A stretch of 64,000 bases of DNA from Pontibacter amylolyticus (GTDB taxonomy: Bacteria > Bacteroidota > Bacteroidia > Cytophagales > Hymenobacteraceae): positions 92,386 to 156,385 of the forward strand of contig NZ_BMFP01000001.1 of assembly GCF_014638845.1 (NCBI RefSeq), written 5' to 3'. The notes below the pieces were generated by a model. That model had not been told where the DNA came from and ran no database searches. It worked only from the letters and a program-made list of their open reading frames with translations. This document shows positions 19,851 through 28,667 of this stretch, piece by piece (positions within the stretch are counted from its first letter, which is position 1; every line of letters starts with the position of its first letter). The translations under genes and the position numbers were made by a program.

Positions 19851-21315
19851 CTGTTCTAACGTTCTTGTTGTCATCTATGCGTTTCTTTATGGATTTAAGG
19901 ATAGCGGTATAAAGCTCTTTTTTGAGTATCTGGTCCTCACAACCGGCGTCGATGCTGGGGTTGTCGTTTACTTCAATCACGTAGGCCTTTCCGTCAATCT
20001 CCTTAATATCCACTCCATATAGCCCATTGCCGATCAGGTTCGCCGCCTTGATGGCCGTGTGCAGCACCGCAAAGGGTACCTCTTCAAAAGGCACCGTTTC
20101 GGCATCACCTTCGGTATCATTCTTTTTACCGTCCCAGTTATAGATCTGCCAGTGCCCTTTGGCCATGAAGTACTTGCAGGCATAGAGCGGCTGCTTGTCC
20201 ATGATGCCGATGCGCCAGTCGAAGTCCGTTGGGGTGAACTCCTGCCCGATAATCAGCTCCGAATCAACCAGCATTGCATCCAGTTCCCGCTGCAGCCCTT
20301 CACTGTCTTTGGCCTTCACCACGCCCTGTGAAAAGGAACTATCCGGTTTCTTGAGCACGCAAGGTATACCCAGCTCCTGCTCCACCAGATCGCGGTTGTC
20401 TTTGTGGATGATCATCGTTTTAGGTATAGGTACTTTGGCTTTTGTAAGCAGTTCCGCCAGGTATACCTTGTTGGTGCAGCGCAGGATCGAGATCGGATCG
20501 TCGATCACCACCAATCCATCAGCATACGCTTTGCGGGCGAATTTGTAGGTATGGTGGTTCACCGAAGTGGTCTCGCGGATAAAGAGCGCATCAAACTCAG
20601 CCAGTCTGCGGTAATCGTCTTTCGTGATCATCTCGACGTAGAAGCCCATGCTCTCACCGGCCTCCACAAAGTGCTGCAGGGCCTTTTTGTTAGAGGGCGG
20701 TTCCTTTTCATCCGGATCAACCAGTATGGCCAGGTCGTAAATTTTGTTGCGCCCGATTTTAGCGCCTGAAAAGCGGTGCCTCGCGAAATAGGACTTCGCA
20801 AAACGCAGCAGGTAGCGCCAGTGGTGCTCCGGTACGTCGTTGATAGGTATGGCCGAAATGCTCTGCAGCACCCACTCATCCTTATAGACAAACTGCGCCC
20901 GCAGCAGGGGCGCCTGGAACAGGTCATGCAATTGCTTGCACAGCTTCTCGTACTTCTGCGCCACATTCTGCCCGAAGTAAATGCTTAGGGTAAAAGACTT
21001 GGACCGCAGACTCCCGAGGGTTTTCTGGATCAGGTCGTTAAGCTCCACGGTAATAGCCCGTACGATGGTCGGGCTTTTGAGGTCCTGCATGGTGGCCACA
21101 CTGGGTATTGGCTTGTGACCCCGCGCCTCGGCCAGCAGGGACACGTAGTAACCGGCGCTCTGGTATTTGTAAGAGCGGCACAGGTTAAAAATTCGGGCAT
21201 TCTTTATGTCCGTATAGGCGGTATCTGTGAGGTAGGTTTGCACATCCACCACTTCCACGTCTTCTATCGCCACATCCCAGTCTTTGGGATAATCCACTAC
21301 AACTATTTTTCGCAT
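19840..21315 (-). CDS. RimK-like ATP-grasp ligase with N-terminal RLAN domain
   Basis: This 491-aa protein has an N-terminal RLAN-type domain (residues 1 to ~150, with RIFNLCRSYKYQSAGYYVSLLAEARG) followed by a RimK-like ATP-grasp. Ligase motifs include the ATP-lid region CVLKKPDSSFSQGV, the DWRIGIMD segment and the metal-binding end YVIEVNDNPSID. ATP-grasp enzymes form acyl-phosphate intermediates and then amide bonds, for example adding glutamates to a peptide or protein. RLAN/RimK genes occur with peptidases and other amidoligases in predicted peptide-synthesis operons. Spacing to the C39-like gene is 3 bases. Confidence 0.88.
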   Translation of the reverse strand: MRKIVVVDYPKDWDVAIEDVEVVDVQTYLTDTAYTDIKNARIFNLCRSYKYQSAGYYVSLLAEARGHKPIPSVATMQDLKSPTIVRAITVELNDLIQKTLGSLRSKSFTLSIYFGQNVAQKYEKLCKQLHDLFQAPLLRAQFVYKDEWVLQSISAIPINDVPEHHWRYLLRFAKSYFARHRFSGAKIGRNKIYDLAILVDPDEKEPPSNKKALQHFVEAGESMGFYVEMITKDDYRRLAEFDALFIRETTSVNHHTYKFARKAYADGLVVIDDPISILRCTNKVYLAELLTKAKVPIPKTMIIHKDNRDLVEQELGIPCVLKKPDSSFSQGVVKAKDSEGLQRELDAMLVDSELIIGQEFTPTDFDWRIGIMDKQPLYACKYFMAKGHWQIYNWDGKKNDTEGDAETVPFEEVPFAVLHTAIKAANLIGNGLYGVDIKEIDGKAYVIEVNDNPSIDAGCEDQILKKELYTAILKSIKKRIDDNKNVRTDEY

Positions 21316-21318
21316 GGT

Positions 21319-22041
21319 TTATTCGTCGATGGGTTCAGAGTCCACTGGCTTGATGGCCAGCAGGTTGGCATCAAAAGTAGCCATGCCCAGCATAATGGAG
21401 TTGAGCAGGTGCGATGCTTTCACCTCGTAGTAATTGTTTTGAAAAAAAGGATTCTCCTGATAAGGGTCGGCCACCACAATCTGTTTCTGATCATCTGCAA
21501 AGCCACACAGCACCACAAAGTGCCCCATCGGGTAGCCGCGCACATCGTCGTACATGGAGTTGCCGGCTTCATCACTCGTTTCCCGGGCGCTCTGGTACAG
21601 GTAAGTAGCGCTGAGTCCAGTAAGCAGCGGAATGCCTTTCTCAAAATACTCGCGCAGCAGGCCTTTGGTCAGGTCGGTGCAGCGCAGCTCGCCGCCTCTT
21701 TCCAGAAAATCAATGTAAGCCAGTGTGGCTCTTTTAAACTTAGAGCCCTTCTTAAAAGCCAGCTGTTCCTCCAGTTTCACGATAATCTCCTCGTTGGTGA
21801 GTTGGAACCAGGTAGGATCAAAAATATGCAGGTTGTAGGTATAGATGCGGGCCTTATAACCCCGCTTCAGGGCATGGCAGGCCAGCAAAACCTCCAAAGT
21901 ACCCCCTTCGTCCAGATACGGCACTTCTTTGATGACCTCGCTGAGCGAGATGGTATCTTTGAAATAACGATACACCGCATGCAAACTGGTAGGTCCGCAA
22001 GTGGAGTCGTCAGGTTGCGTATGGATCTTGATTGGAATCAC
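21319..22041 (-). CDS. C39-like cysteine peptidase
   Basis: This 240-aa papain-like protein of the peptidase C39 family has the nucleophile motif QPDDSTCGPTSLHA at residues 8-21, His in GHFVVLCGF and Asp in VVADPYQ. Such domains cleave leader peptides at double-glycine sites in ABC exporters, but here the domain is free-standing with no membrane or ABC part. In this operon it may process, or transfer, the peptide made by the two downstream ligases. The start is GTG at 22041, directly before IPIKIHTQP; it is the first gene of the unit. Confidence 0.82.
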   Translation of the reverse strand: MIPIKIHTQPDDSTCGPTSLHAVYRYFKDTISLSEVIKEVPYLDEGGTLEVLLACHALKRGYKARIYTYNLHIFDPTWFQLTNEEIIVKLEEQLAFKKGSKFKRATLAYIDFLERGGELRCTDLTKGLLREYFEKGIPLLTGLSATYLYQSARETSDEAGNSMYDDVRGYPMGHFVVLCGFADDQKQIVVADPYQENPFFQNNYYEVKASHLLNSIMLGMATFDANLLAIKPVDSEPIDE

Positions 22042-22238
22042 AGGCAGCTATTTTGTGTTGCACTTTATATCAGTGTGCCTGTTATACGCGGACTATGAAA
22101 GAAGTTATCTGTATTTTAGAAAGAAGAAGTAACAGTATGCCGCAGGATCAGTGCCATTTCTGCGCTTAATAATTCCGGTTTATATTGGGGAATATAAGTC
22201 GAAAACGTATCTTGTCTTTTACATAACGCTTGTTTAGA

Positions 22239-22925
22239 ATGAACTGGGCCTATCGGATTACAAAACGTGATAAAGTGGCATTTGCGCTGGGGTCAGTGTT
22301 TGCTATCATTATTCTGGCGAACTGGTTTGCCAGCTACAGCATCGGGCGGGTGAGCAACCAGTTCAGTGAGGTATACCACGACCGTTTGGTGCCTTCGCTG
22401 GTGATATCGGATGTGATGGAACGCTACTACCAGAACCGCCTGACGCTGGAGGACCATATTCTTTCAGGCTCTGCCGCCCAGCAAGACAGTCTGCAACAGC
22501 TCGTGGAAGCGAATACAATGGAGATCGAAGCACTAATCAGCCAGTTTGAGAAAACGTATTTGATCGAGCGCGAAAGTGCCGGGCTTGCTACCTATAATAA
22601 AGAGTTCGGAAAGCTGGTGGCGGTGCAGGACCGCATCTTAAAACTGAGCAGCGAAGGAGAAAAAGCACAGGCGGAGCACCTGTACCGGACAGAAGGGCAT
22701 CAGGCCTTCCTGCACTTGCTGGAGCCGCTGCACGAACTGATCAAATTGCAGGGGGAAGTAGGAAAGGAATTGTACCAGTCAGCTGATAGACAAGTGAAAA
22801 CCCTGAAGGTGCTCTCATACCTGGTGATCGGTATGTCAGTATTTATCGCCCTGCTGGTGGCCACGCTCCTGCAGGCAACCCGCAAATTAAACAATATCAA
22901 ACCCCAGAATTTCAGAATGAATTAA
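22239..22925 (+). CDS. Membrane four-helix-bundle sensor-like protein (4HB_MCP)
   Basis: A membrane segment at ~15-33, a long helical periplasmic region (residues 35-190) and a second membrane segment at ~195-218 match the sensory half of chemoreceptors. The protein ends just after TM2 (RKLNNIKPQNFRMN), with no HAMP, methyl-accepting or kinase domain. It may be a sensor partner or stress protein. The ATG at 22239 is used rather than the TTG at 22230. No chemotaxis genes lie near. Confidence 0.65.
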   Translation: MNWAYRITKRDKVAFALGSVFAIIILANWFASYSIGRVSNQFSEVYHDRLVPSLVISDVMERYYQNRLTLEDHILSGSAAQQDSLQQLVEANTMEIEALISQFEKTYLIERESAGLATYNKEFGKLVAVQDRILKLSSEGEKAQAEHLYRTEGHQAFLHLLEPLHELIKLQGEVGKELYQSADRQVKTLKVLSYLVIGMSVFIALLVATLLQATRKLNNIKPQNFRMN

Positions 22926-23028
22926 GGTGTGAAGTTAAAAAGGCAGAAAGTTAGAAAGTTAAAACCGAAACTGTAACGGCTCTTTATCTTCCTAACTTTC
23001 TACTTTTCTAACTATTTAACTTTTTAAC
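22926..23028. repeat. AT-rich imperfect inverted repeat between convergent genes
   Basis: Runs of the unit AAAGTTA (aagttaaaaagg, agaaagttagaaagtt) on the left are mirrored by taactttct and actttttaactt on the right. The two sides could fold into a long imperfect hairpin between the convergent 22239 and argH genes. It may work as a bidirectional terminator. Confidence 0.5.
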
Positions 23029-24360
23029 TTATTTCACCAGCTCGCTCAATGCCTGCTCTGCCCTTTCGAATTGGAAGCCGGCAATCGCCTGTTCCATCAA
23101 GGCAGCGATTGCCTGGGTGCAAAGATTGCCGATACTGCCCTCGTGGGTATGGGTGACAGACTCCGGAACGGCGAAGGTGCCCGCTTCAATTCGTTCGCCC
23201 ACCACTTTATACGCATCCCGGAAAGGCATTCCAGCCAGCACCTCTGCATTCACGGCGTCTACGCTGAAGGCATACTTGTATTTCTCTTCGTCCATGATCT
23301 GATCACGCACCTGCAACTGTGGTAGCATAAAGGCCATCATCTGCAGGCAGTCCTTCAGTTCGGTGATAGCCGGGAAGAGTGATTCCTTGAGCAACTGCAA
23401 TTCGCGGTGGTAGCCGGACGGCAGGTTGACGAGGAGCATGGATATTTCAGTTGGTAATGCCTGCATGCGATTGCATTTACCGCGCATGATCTCAAACACA
23501 TCCGGGTTCTTCTTGTGCGGCATGATGCTCGAGCCGGTCGTCAGGTTATCGGGCAGGCCCACAAAGGCAAAGTTCTGGCTCATGTACAGGCACAGGTCCA
23601 TCGACATCCGCGCCAGCGTGGCTGCCACTGAAGCCATGGCCGTACTCACCACCCGTTCCGTCTTACCGCGACCCATCTGGGCGTACACCACATTGTAATT
23701 CAGGGTGCCAAAGCCGAGCAGATCCGTTGTCAGCTGGCGGTTGAGCGGGAACGAAGAGCCGTAGCCCGCAGCCGAGCCGAGCGGGTTTTTGTCCGTGATT
23801 TTGTAAGCCGCTTGTAGTAGGAGCACATCATCAACCAGACTCTCAGCATAGGCACCAAACCAAAGACCGAAGGACGAAGGCATGGCCACCTGCAGGTGCG
23901 TATAACCGGGCAGCAATTTGTCTTTGTGGCGCTCACTTTGCTCCTGCAGCACATCAAACAGGGCTTTTACCTCCCACACCAGTTGCTGCAGTTCGTGGCG
24001 CAGGTATAGCTTCAGATCCACGAGCACCTGGTCGTTGCGTGAGCGGCCACTGTGGATTTTTTTGCCAGCCTCTCCTAGCTTGCGGGTCAGCTCCAACTCC
24101 ACCTGCGAATGGATGTCTTCCACGCCCGGTTCAATCTCAAAATCACCTGCCACAATACGGCGATAGATGTCTTTCATCTCCTGCTGCAGCGCATCCAGAT
24201 CTTCTTTCTCCAGCAAACCTACCTGCTCCAGCATGCGCGTGTGCGCCAGGGAGCCGAGTACATCGAAAGCAGCCAGCTGCATGTCAAACTCAGGGTCGCG
24301 GCCAACGGTGAATTGCTCGATCTCCTTTTTGACGTCGGTGTTCTTTTGCCAGAGTTTCAT
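23029..24360 (-). CDS. argH: Argininosuccinate lyase
   Basis: ArgH splits argininosuccinate into arginine and fumarate, the last step of arginine synthesis. The fumarase/aspartase superfamily signature GSSIMPHKKNPD is present, with the HSGRSRNDQ segment and the TAxPLGS-like KNPLGSAAGYGS. Length of 443 aa is typical. It is the last gene of the arg cluster, separated from argE by a 150-base spacer with repeats, so it may be partly independent. Confidence 0.95.
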   Translation of the reverse strand: MKLWQKNTDVKKEIEQFTVGRDPEFDMQLAAFDVLGSLAHTRMLEQVGLLEKEDLDALQQEMKDIYRRIVAGDFEIEPGVEDIHSQVELELTRKLGEAGKKIHSGRSRNDQVLVDLKLYLRHELQQLVWEVKALFDVLQEQSERHKDKLLPGYTHLQVAMPSSFGLWFGAYAESLVDDVLLLQAAYKITDKNPLGSAAGYGSSFPLNRQLTTDLLGFGTLNYNVVYAQMGRGKTERVVSTAMASVAATLARMSMDLCLYMSQNFAFVGLPDNLTTGSSIMPHKKNPDVFEIMRGKCNRMQALPTEISMLLVNLPSGYHRELQLLKESLFPAITELKDCLQMMAFMLPQLQVRDQIMDEEKYKYAFSVDAVNAEVLAGMPFRDAYKVVGERIEAGTFAVPESVTHTHEGSIGNLCTQAIAALMEQAIAGFQFERAEQALSELVK

Positions 24361-24510
24361 ATTATGATTGAGTGATTTAGTGATTGCGTGATTGAGTGAT
24401 TTTTCTTTCTGTTATTTCGAACGCTAGTGATATATCTGAATCTGGGTTTTTACATCCTGATTTCTCGCGCTGCTCGAAATGACATTTTATTTCGATTTCC
24501 GCTTGTGGCA
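24361..24510. repeat. Spacer with degenerate GAGTGATT repeats and an imperfect inverted repeat
   Basis: Just upstream of argH the unit GATTGAGTGATT recurs about four times in degenerate form. Further out, ATTTCGAACGCTAG and the inverted GCGCTGCTCGAAAT (about 24415-24482) make an imperfect inverted repeat. The latter resembles the 'gTCATTTCGAgc' intergenic repeats found in many Bacteroidetes genomes. Confidence 0.5.
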
Positions 24511-25572
24511 CTACTTTACTACCCTTTCCAGGATATCAATATAAAGCGCTATACCTTCTTCCAGCTCCTTCAGGTAGATGAATTCATCGGCCATGTGCGA
24601 GCGGGCGGAGTCCCCCGGCCCGAGTTTGAGCGAAGGTATGGAGAGCAACGCCTGGTCGGATGTGGTTGGGGAGCCGTACGTCGTGCGGCCCAATGCTATG
24701 CCTGCCTGTACCAACGGGTGTTCCATCGGTATAGAAGAAGGCTTGAGTCGCATGGAGCGGGGCGTCACTTCTGCCTTTACGTGCTGCCGTATCACTTCCA
24801 GCACCTCGTCCATGGAGTAGGCATCGGTCAACCGCACATCTACGGTGAACCTGCATTGGTCGGGCACCACGTTGTGCTGCGTACCTGCCTGCACCATGGT
24901 CACCGACATCTTCACCGGTCCCAGGTGCTCCGATACTGTCGGGAAACGGTAAGTTTGAAACCAGGTAATATCCGGGAGCGCTTCATAGATTGCATTCAGT
25001 CCTTCCTCACGGGCAGCGTGACCGGAGCGGCCTTGGGCGACACAGTCGAGCACCAGCAAACCTTTTTCGGCCACGGCCAGCTGCATGAGCGTTGGCTCGC
25101 CCACAATGGCCGCTTCCAATTCTCCCAGTTCGGGAAGGATCAGTTCAAGTCCGTTCTTCCCTGAAATTTCTTCCTCGGCGGTTGCCGCAAAAACCAGGTT
25201 GTAGCGGAGATCAGAGCGCTCATAGAAGTACAGAAATGTTGCCAGCAGCGACACCAGGCAACCGCCTGCATCGTTGCTTCCTAATCCATAGAGTTTGCCG
25301 TCTTCAATGGTAGCAGCAAACGGATCGCGGGTATAGCCGGTGTTGGGCTTGACCGTGTCGTGGTGCGAGTTGAGCAGCAGTGTTGGCAGCGCTGCATTGT
25401 ACTGCTTATTAAAGGCCCATACGTTGTTGAGCTTGCGGTGAATCTTCACTCCTTTGCTTTCCAGAAAACCTGCCATCAGGTCGGCCGTCTTGTCCTCTTC
25501 TCTGCTGAAAGAAGGTATAGCGATCAGCTGCCGCAGCAGCGCCAGCGACTCCAGGTATAGATCCTTATGCAT
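24511..25572 (-). CDS. argE: M20 family deacylase, N-acyl-ornithine/citrulline deacetylase
   Basis: This M20 metallopeptidase-family enzyme has metal ligands in LLNSHHDTVKP (His, Asp), GSNDAGGCL, and AATAEEEISGKNG (Glu pair). In this operon it should remove the N-acyl group from N-acyl-ornithine or N-acyl-citrulline. Since the carbamoyltransferase here is the N-acyl type, N-acylcitrulline is the likely substrate. The ATG at 25572 (MHKDLYLES) overlaps the argB stop by 8 bases; the longer reading to 25611 lies inside argB. Confidence 0.88.
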   Translation of the reverse strand: MHKDLYLESLALLRQLIAIPSFSREEDKTADLMAGFLESKGVKIHRKLNNVWAFNKQYNAALPTLLLNSHHDTVKPNTGYTRDPFAATIEDGKLYGLGSNDAGGCLVSLLATFLYFYERSDLRYNLVFAATAEEEISGKNGLELILPELGELEAAIVGEPTLMQLAVAEKGLLVLDCVAQGRSGHAAREEGLNAIYEALPDITWFQTYRFPTVSEHLGPVKMSVTMVQAGTQHNVVPDQCRFTVDVRLTDAYSMDEVLEVIRQHVKAEVTPRSMRLKPSSIPMEHPLVQAGIALGRTTYGSPTTSDQALLSIPSLKLGPGDSARSHMADEFIYLKELEEGIALYIDILERVVK

Positions 25573-26362
25573 GACTGAGTGTGATGGTGGTTCCTGAAAA
25601 GGCGCCTGCACTGGCTGAAGAAGGAAGTCCCTCTGCTTCCCCGATCAGCACAGCGCTCACGCCCTGGCGGAGCGCTGCGAAGGCATTGTCCAGTTTCGGG
25701 ATCATGCCATCCGTTACAATGCCTTTCTCTTTCAGTTCCCTGTACTTGTATTGGTCTATTTGGGCGATCACAGCGTCATCATCTTCTGCATTGGCTAACA
25801 CACCTTTCTTTTCGAAACAGTACACCAACTGTACCTGGTAATGTGGTGCCAGTGCCGTAGCCAGTACCGAAGCGATGGTGTCGGCGTTGGTATTGAGCAG
25901 GCTTCCCTGCCCATCATGCGTAAGGGGTGCAAAAACAGGAGTAAGTCCGGCATTCAGCAGCGCTCGTATGGCATCAGCATTTAAAGTTTCAGGACCAGCT
26001 ATATCCCCGGCAAAACCGTAGTCCACCGTTTTCACGGGGCGCTTGGAGGCAGGTATGGCATTAGCGTCGGCACCCGTCATCCCGATGGCGTTGCAGCCCA
26101 GTGCCTGCAGTTGTGCCACCACGTTTTTGTTGATGAGCCCGGCGTACACCATGGTCACCAGCTTGAGTGTTTCAGCGTCGGTCAGGCGGCGGCCTTCTAC
26201 ATATTGTGGCTGTATACCTAGTTGCAGCCCGATGGTAGAAGCGATTTTGCCGCCACCATGCACCAGTAGTTTTGGCCCGGGCAGTTGCGCGAAATCAATC
26301 AAAAAACGCTGCAACCGCTCCGGGTTATCTAATACATTTCCGCCTATTTTAATGATGTACAT
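25565..26362 (-). CDS. argB: N-acetylglutamate kinase
   Basis: ArgB phosphorylates N-acylglutamate, the second step of arginine synthesis. Amino acid kinase motifs are visible: MYIIKIGGNVLDN, LLVHGGGKIAS, the GGRRLTDAETL-type VEGRRLTD, and the closing GTTITLS. The 265-aa length is normal. The ATG at 26362 is certain from the family; the in-frame extension to 26467 runs through repeat DNA and is not coding. The stop overlaps the argE start. Confidence 0.95.
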   Translation of the reverse strand: MYIIKIGGNVLDNPERLQRFLIDFAQLPGPKLLVHGGGKIASTIGLQLGIQPQYVEGRRLTDAETLKLVTMVYAGLINKNVVAQLQALGCNAIGMTGADANAIPASKRPVKTVDYGFAGDIAGPETLNADAIRALLNAGLTPVFAPLTHDGQGSLLNTNADTIASVLATALAPHYQVQLVYCFEKKGVLANAEDDDAVIAQIDQYKYRELKEKGIVTDGMIPKLDNAFAALRQGVSAVLIGEAEGLPSSASAGAFSGTTITLSHA

Positions 26363-26568
26363 TTTTTGTATTGAGTGAATGAGTGAGTTAGTGATTGAGT
26401 GATTTGGGAATGATTCACTCATTCCTTTGCCCCCGCTCGCTTCCCGCCACTTGTGCATCTGACACATACTAGCGGTTAGAGTCCGCCTGATGGCTCACAC
26501 TCGCCAGAGGCGAGCGTGGCAGTTCTAAATTGAAGATCAATCAACAATTAACAATCGCCAATCAACAA
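26363..26568. repeat. argF'-argB spacer with REP-like hairpin and short repeats
   Basis: This ~200-base spacer holds three kinds of repeats. Degenerate GAGTGA(A/T)TGAGTGAT units lie next to argB. CTCGCCAGAGGCGAG (26500-26514) is a perfect 6-bp hairpin; CGCTCGC at 26434 pairs with GCGAGCG at 26510, giving a nested REP-like form. TCAACAATTAACAATCGCCAATCAACAATTAA lies next to argF' (at 26539-26570, three related units). Confidence 0.55.
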
Positions 26569-27519
26569 TTAAATACTCTCCAACATCCGCTTCAATACAG
26601 CCTGCGCTGCATACAAACGGTTATTGGCCTGTTCGATGACCAGCGAGTTGGGTCCGTCCAGCACTTCGTGGCTGAGTTCCAGACCACGGCGCACCGGGAG
26701 GCAGTGCATCACTTTGGCGTCATTAGTCAGGGCCAGCTTTTCATTCGTGATCATCCACCCTTCTCCATCCGTAAGCACCTTGCCGTATTGCTCGTAGCTC
26801 GACCAATTCTTCACGTAAACGAAGTCCGCATCTTGCAAAGCCTCATCCTGGTTGTGCAGCACCTTCGCACCTTTTGTAAACTCTTCTGCCAGATCATAGC
26901 CTTCCGGGTTCGTGATCACCAGTTCCACATCCGCCTGCTGCATCCACTCAGCAAAAGAATTCGCCACGCAATGCGGAATTGGCTTGATGTGCGGGGCCCA
27001 GCTCAACACGACTTTTGGTTTCTTGCCTGCCGCAGCCTGCTCTTTGATCGTTACCAGGTCGGCCAGACTCTGCAGCGGATGGCGCGTCGCGGACTCCAGG
27101 CTCACGATCGGAGCTCCTGTCAGCTCGATGAATTTGTTCAGCAAGTCTTCGCTGTAGTCTTCCTCTCTATCCTGCAGCTTCGGGAAAGAGCGGATGCCGA
27201 TGATGTCGCAGTATTGTCCCATCACGGCCGCGGCTTCGCGGATGTGCTCTACGGTGGCGCCGTCCATGATCACGCCATCGCGGGTTTCCAGTGCCCAGCC
27301 CTCTTTGTCGAGGTTCATCACCATCACGTTCATGCCCAGGTTCATACCAGCCTTTTGCGTGCTCAGGCGGGTACGCAGACTCGGGTTCATGAAGATCAGG
27401 CCAAGGGTTTTGTCCTGACCGAGCGATTTATGCGCGTATGGTTTGTTTTTTAGTTCAAGTGCTTCGTTTACCAGGGCGTTGACGTCCTGCACATCGTGTA
27501 CGGAAGTGAATTGCTTCAT
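26569..27519 (-). CDS. argF': N-acyl-ornithine carbamoyltransferase (acetyl- or succinyl-)
   Basis: This 316-aa protein makes N-acylcitrulline from N-acylornithine and carbamoyl phosphate. The carbamoyl-phosphate loop reads NPSLRTRLS rather than the STRTR of ordinary ornithine carbamoyltransferase. That is the mark of the AOTC/SOTC branch known from Xanthomonas (acetyl) and Bacteroides fragilis (succinyl). The MHCLPVRRGLE segment matches the HCLPxxR motif. I cannot tell acetyl from succinyl specificity by eye. The start overlaps the argD stop by one base (TGATG). Confidence 0.88.
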   Translation of the reverse strand: MKQFTSVHDVQDVNALVNEALELKNKPYAHKSLGQDKTLGLIFMNPSLRTRLSTQKAGMNLGMNVMVMNLDKEGWALETRDGVIMDGATVEHIREAAAVMGQYCDIIGIRSFPKLQDREEDYSEDLLNKFIELTGAPIVSLESATRHPLQSLADLVTIKEQAAAGKKPKVVLSWAPHIKPIPHCVANSFAEWMQQADVELVITNPEGYDLAEEFTKGAKVLHNQDEALQDADFVYVKNWSSYEQYGKVLTDGEGWMITNEKLALTNDAKVMHCLPVRRGLELSHEVLDGPNSLVIEQANNRLYAAQAVLKRMLESI

Positions 27520-28667
27520 CAGGCAGTTACTTTTTTGGTAAGGATGGATGAAAATGCTTTCAAAAACTGATCAACCTCTGCTTTGCTGATCGTCAGGGCA
27601 GGCAACAGACGTAATGTGTTTTTGTTGGAAGAACTACCCGTGAAGATGCCATACTGGTTCAGCAGTTCTTTGCGGATGGCAGCGCAGGGTTCGTTGAGTT
27701 CAATCCCGATCATCAGACCTTGTCCGCGCACCTCTTTTATACCCGGCATCCCTTCGAGCTGCTCTTTCAGATAGTGCCCCATGATGGTGGCATTCTCCAG
27801 CAGATTCTCTTTTTCTATCACCTCCAAAACAGCCAGCGACGCGGCACAGGCCAGGTAGTTGCCTCCAAACGTAGTGCCCAGCATGCCGTGGCGCGCCTCA
27901 ATGTCCGGACTGATCAGCACGCCGCCCACCGGGAAGCCATTGCCCATCCCCTTGGCCACGGTGATCAGGTCGGGCTGGATGCTCGCATGCTGGTGCGCAA
28001 AGAATTTACCTGAGCGTCCATAGCCTGACTGCACCTCATCCAATATAAGCAAAGCACCTACTTTTTTACAGCCCGCTTCCAGTGCTTTCAGGAAGTCAAC
28101 TGTCGGGATGTTTACCCCTCCTACACCCTGTATACCTTCCACGATGACAGCAGCCAGTTCCTGTCCATGCTCCTGCAGCGCCTGCTCAAAAGCAGCTACG
28201 TCGTTAAATGGCAGGAAGATGATGTTGTCTGTCTGGTTGATCGGCGCCACAATGCTTGGGTCGTCGGTAGCGGCCACGGCAGCAGAGGTGCGGCCATGGA
28301 AAGAGGCCTTAAAGGAAATAACCTTTTTGCAACCGGTCTGGAAAGAAGCCAGCTTGAGGGCGTTCTCATTAGCCTCGGCACCGGAGTTGCAAAGGAAAAA
28401 GTTATAGGTCTCGTAACCGCTGAGCTTGCCCAGCTTTTCAGCCAGCTCCTGCTGCATCGGCATTTGCACCGCGTTGGAGTAGAAACCGATGTCGTATAGC
28501 TGACGCGCGATGCGCTTGACATAGTGTGGGTGAGAGTGACCGATCGAGATAACAGCGTGGCCGCCGTAGAGGTCGAGGTATTTTCTGCCTTCCTTGTCCC
28601 AAACAGACAAACCGGCTGCTCTTACAGGTTCGATATCGAAGAGCGGGTATACATCAAAGAGGTTCAT
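27519..28667 (-). CDS. argD: Acetylornithine (or succinylornithine) aminotransferase
   Basis: This class-III PLP aminotransferase (382 aa) converts N-acylglutamate semialdehyde to N-acylornithine. Visible motifs are YGGHAVISIGHSHP, NSGAEANENALKLA, the SFHGRT segment, LILDEVQSGYGRSG, and the PLP lysine in TVAKGMGNGFP. It is translationally coupled to argF'. Upstream, a 245-base spacer holding a REP-like element separates it from argC. Confidence 0.93.
   Translation of the reverse strand: MNLFDVYPLFDIEPVRAAGLSVWDKEGRKYLDLYGGHAVISIGHSHPHYVKRIARQLYDIGFYSNAVQMPMQQELAEKLGKLSGYETYNFFLCNSGAEANENALKLASFQTGCKKVISFKASFHGRTSAAVAATDDPSIVAPINQTDNIIFLPFNDVAAFEQALQEHGQELAAVIVEGIQGVGGVNIPTVDFLKALEAGCKKVGALLILDEVQSGYGRSGKFFAHQHASIQPDLITVAKGMGNGFPVGGVLISPDIEARHGMLGTTFGGNYLACAASLAVLEVIEKENLLENATIMGHYLKEQLEGMPGIKEVRGQGLMIGIELNEPCAAIRKELLNQYGIFTGSSSNKNTLRLLPALTISKAEVDQFLKAFSSILTKKVTA

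Noticed and set aside
21115..22098. Plus-strand open frame (327 codons) opposite the C39-like peptidase
   Set aside because: The minus-strand reading has catalytic motifs and operon spacing; the plus reading has none.
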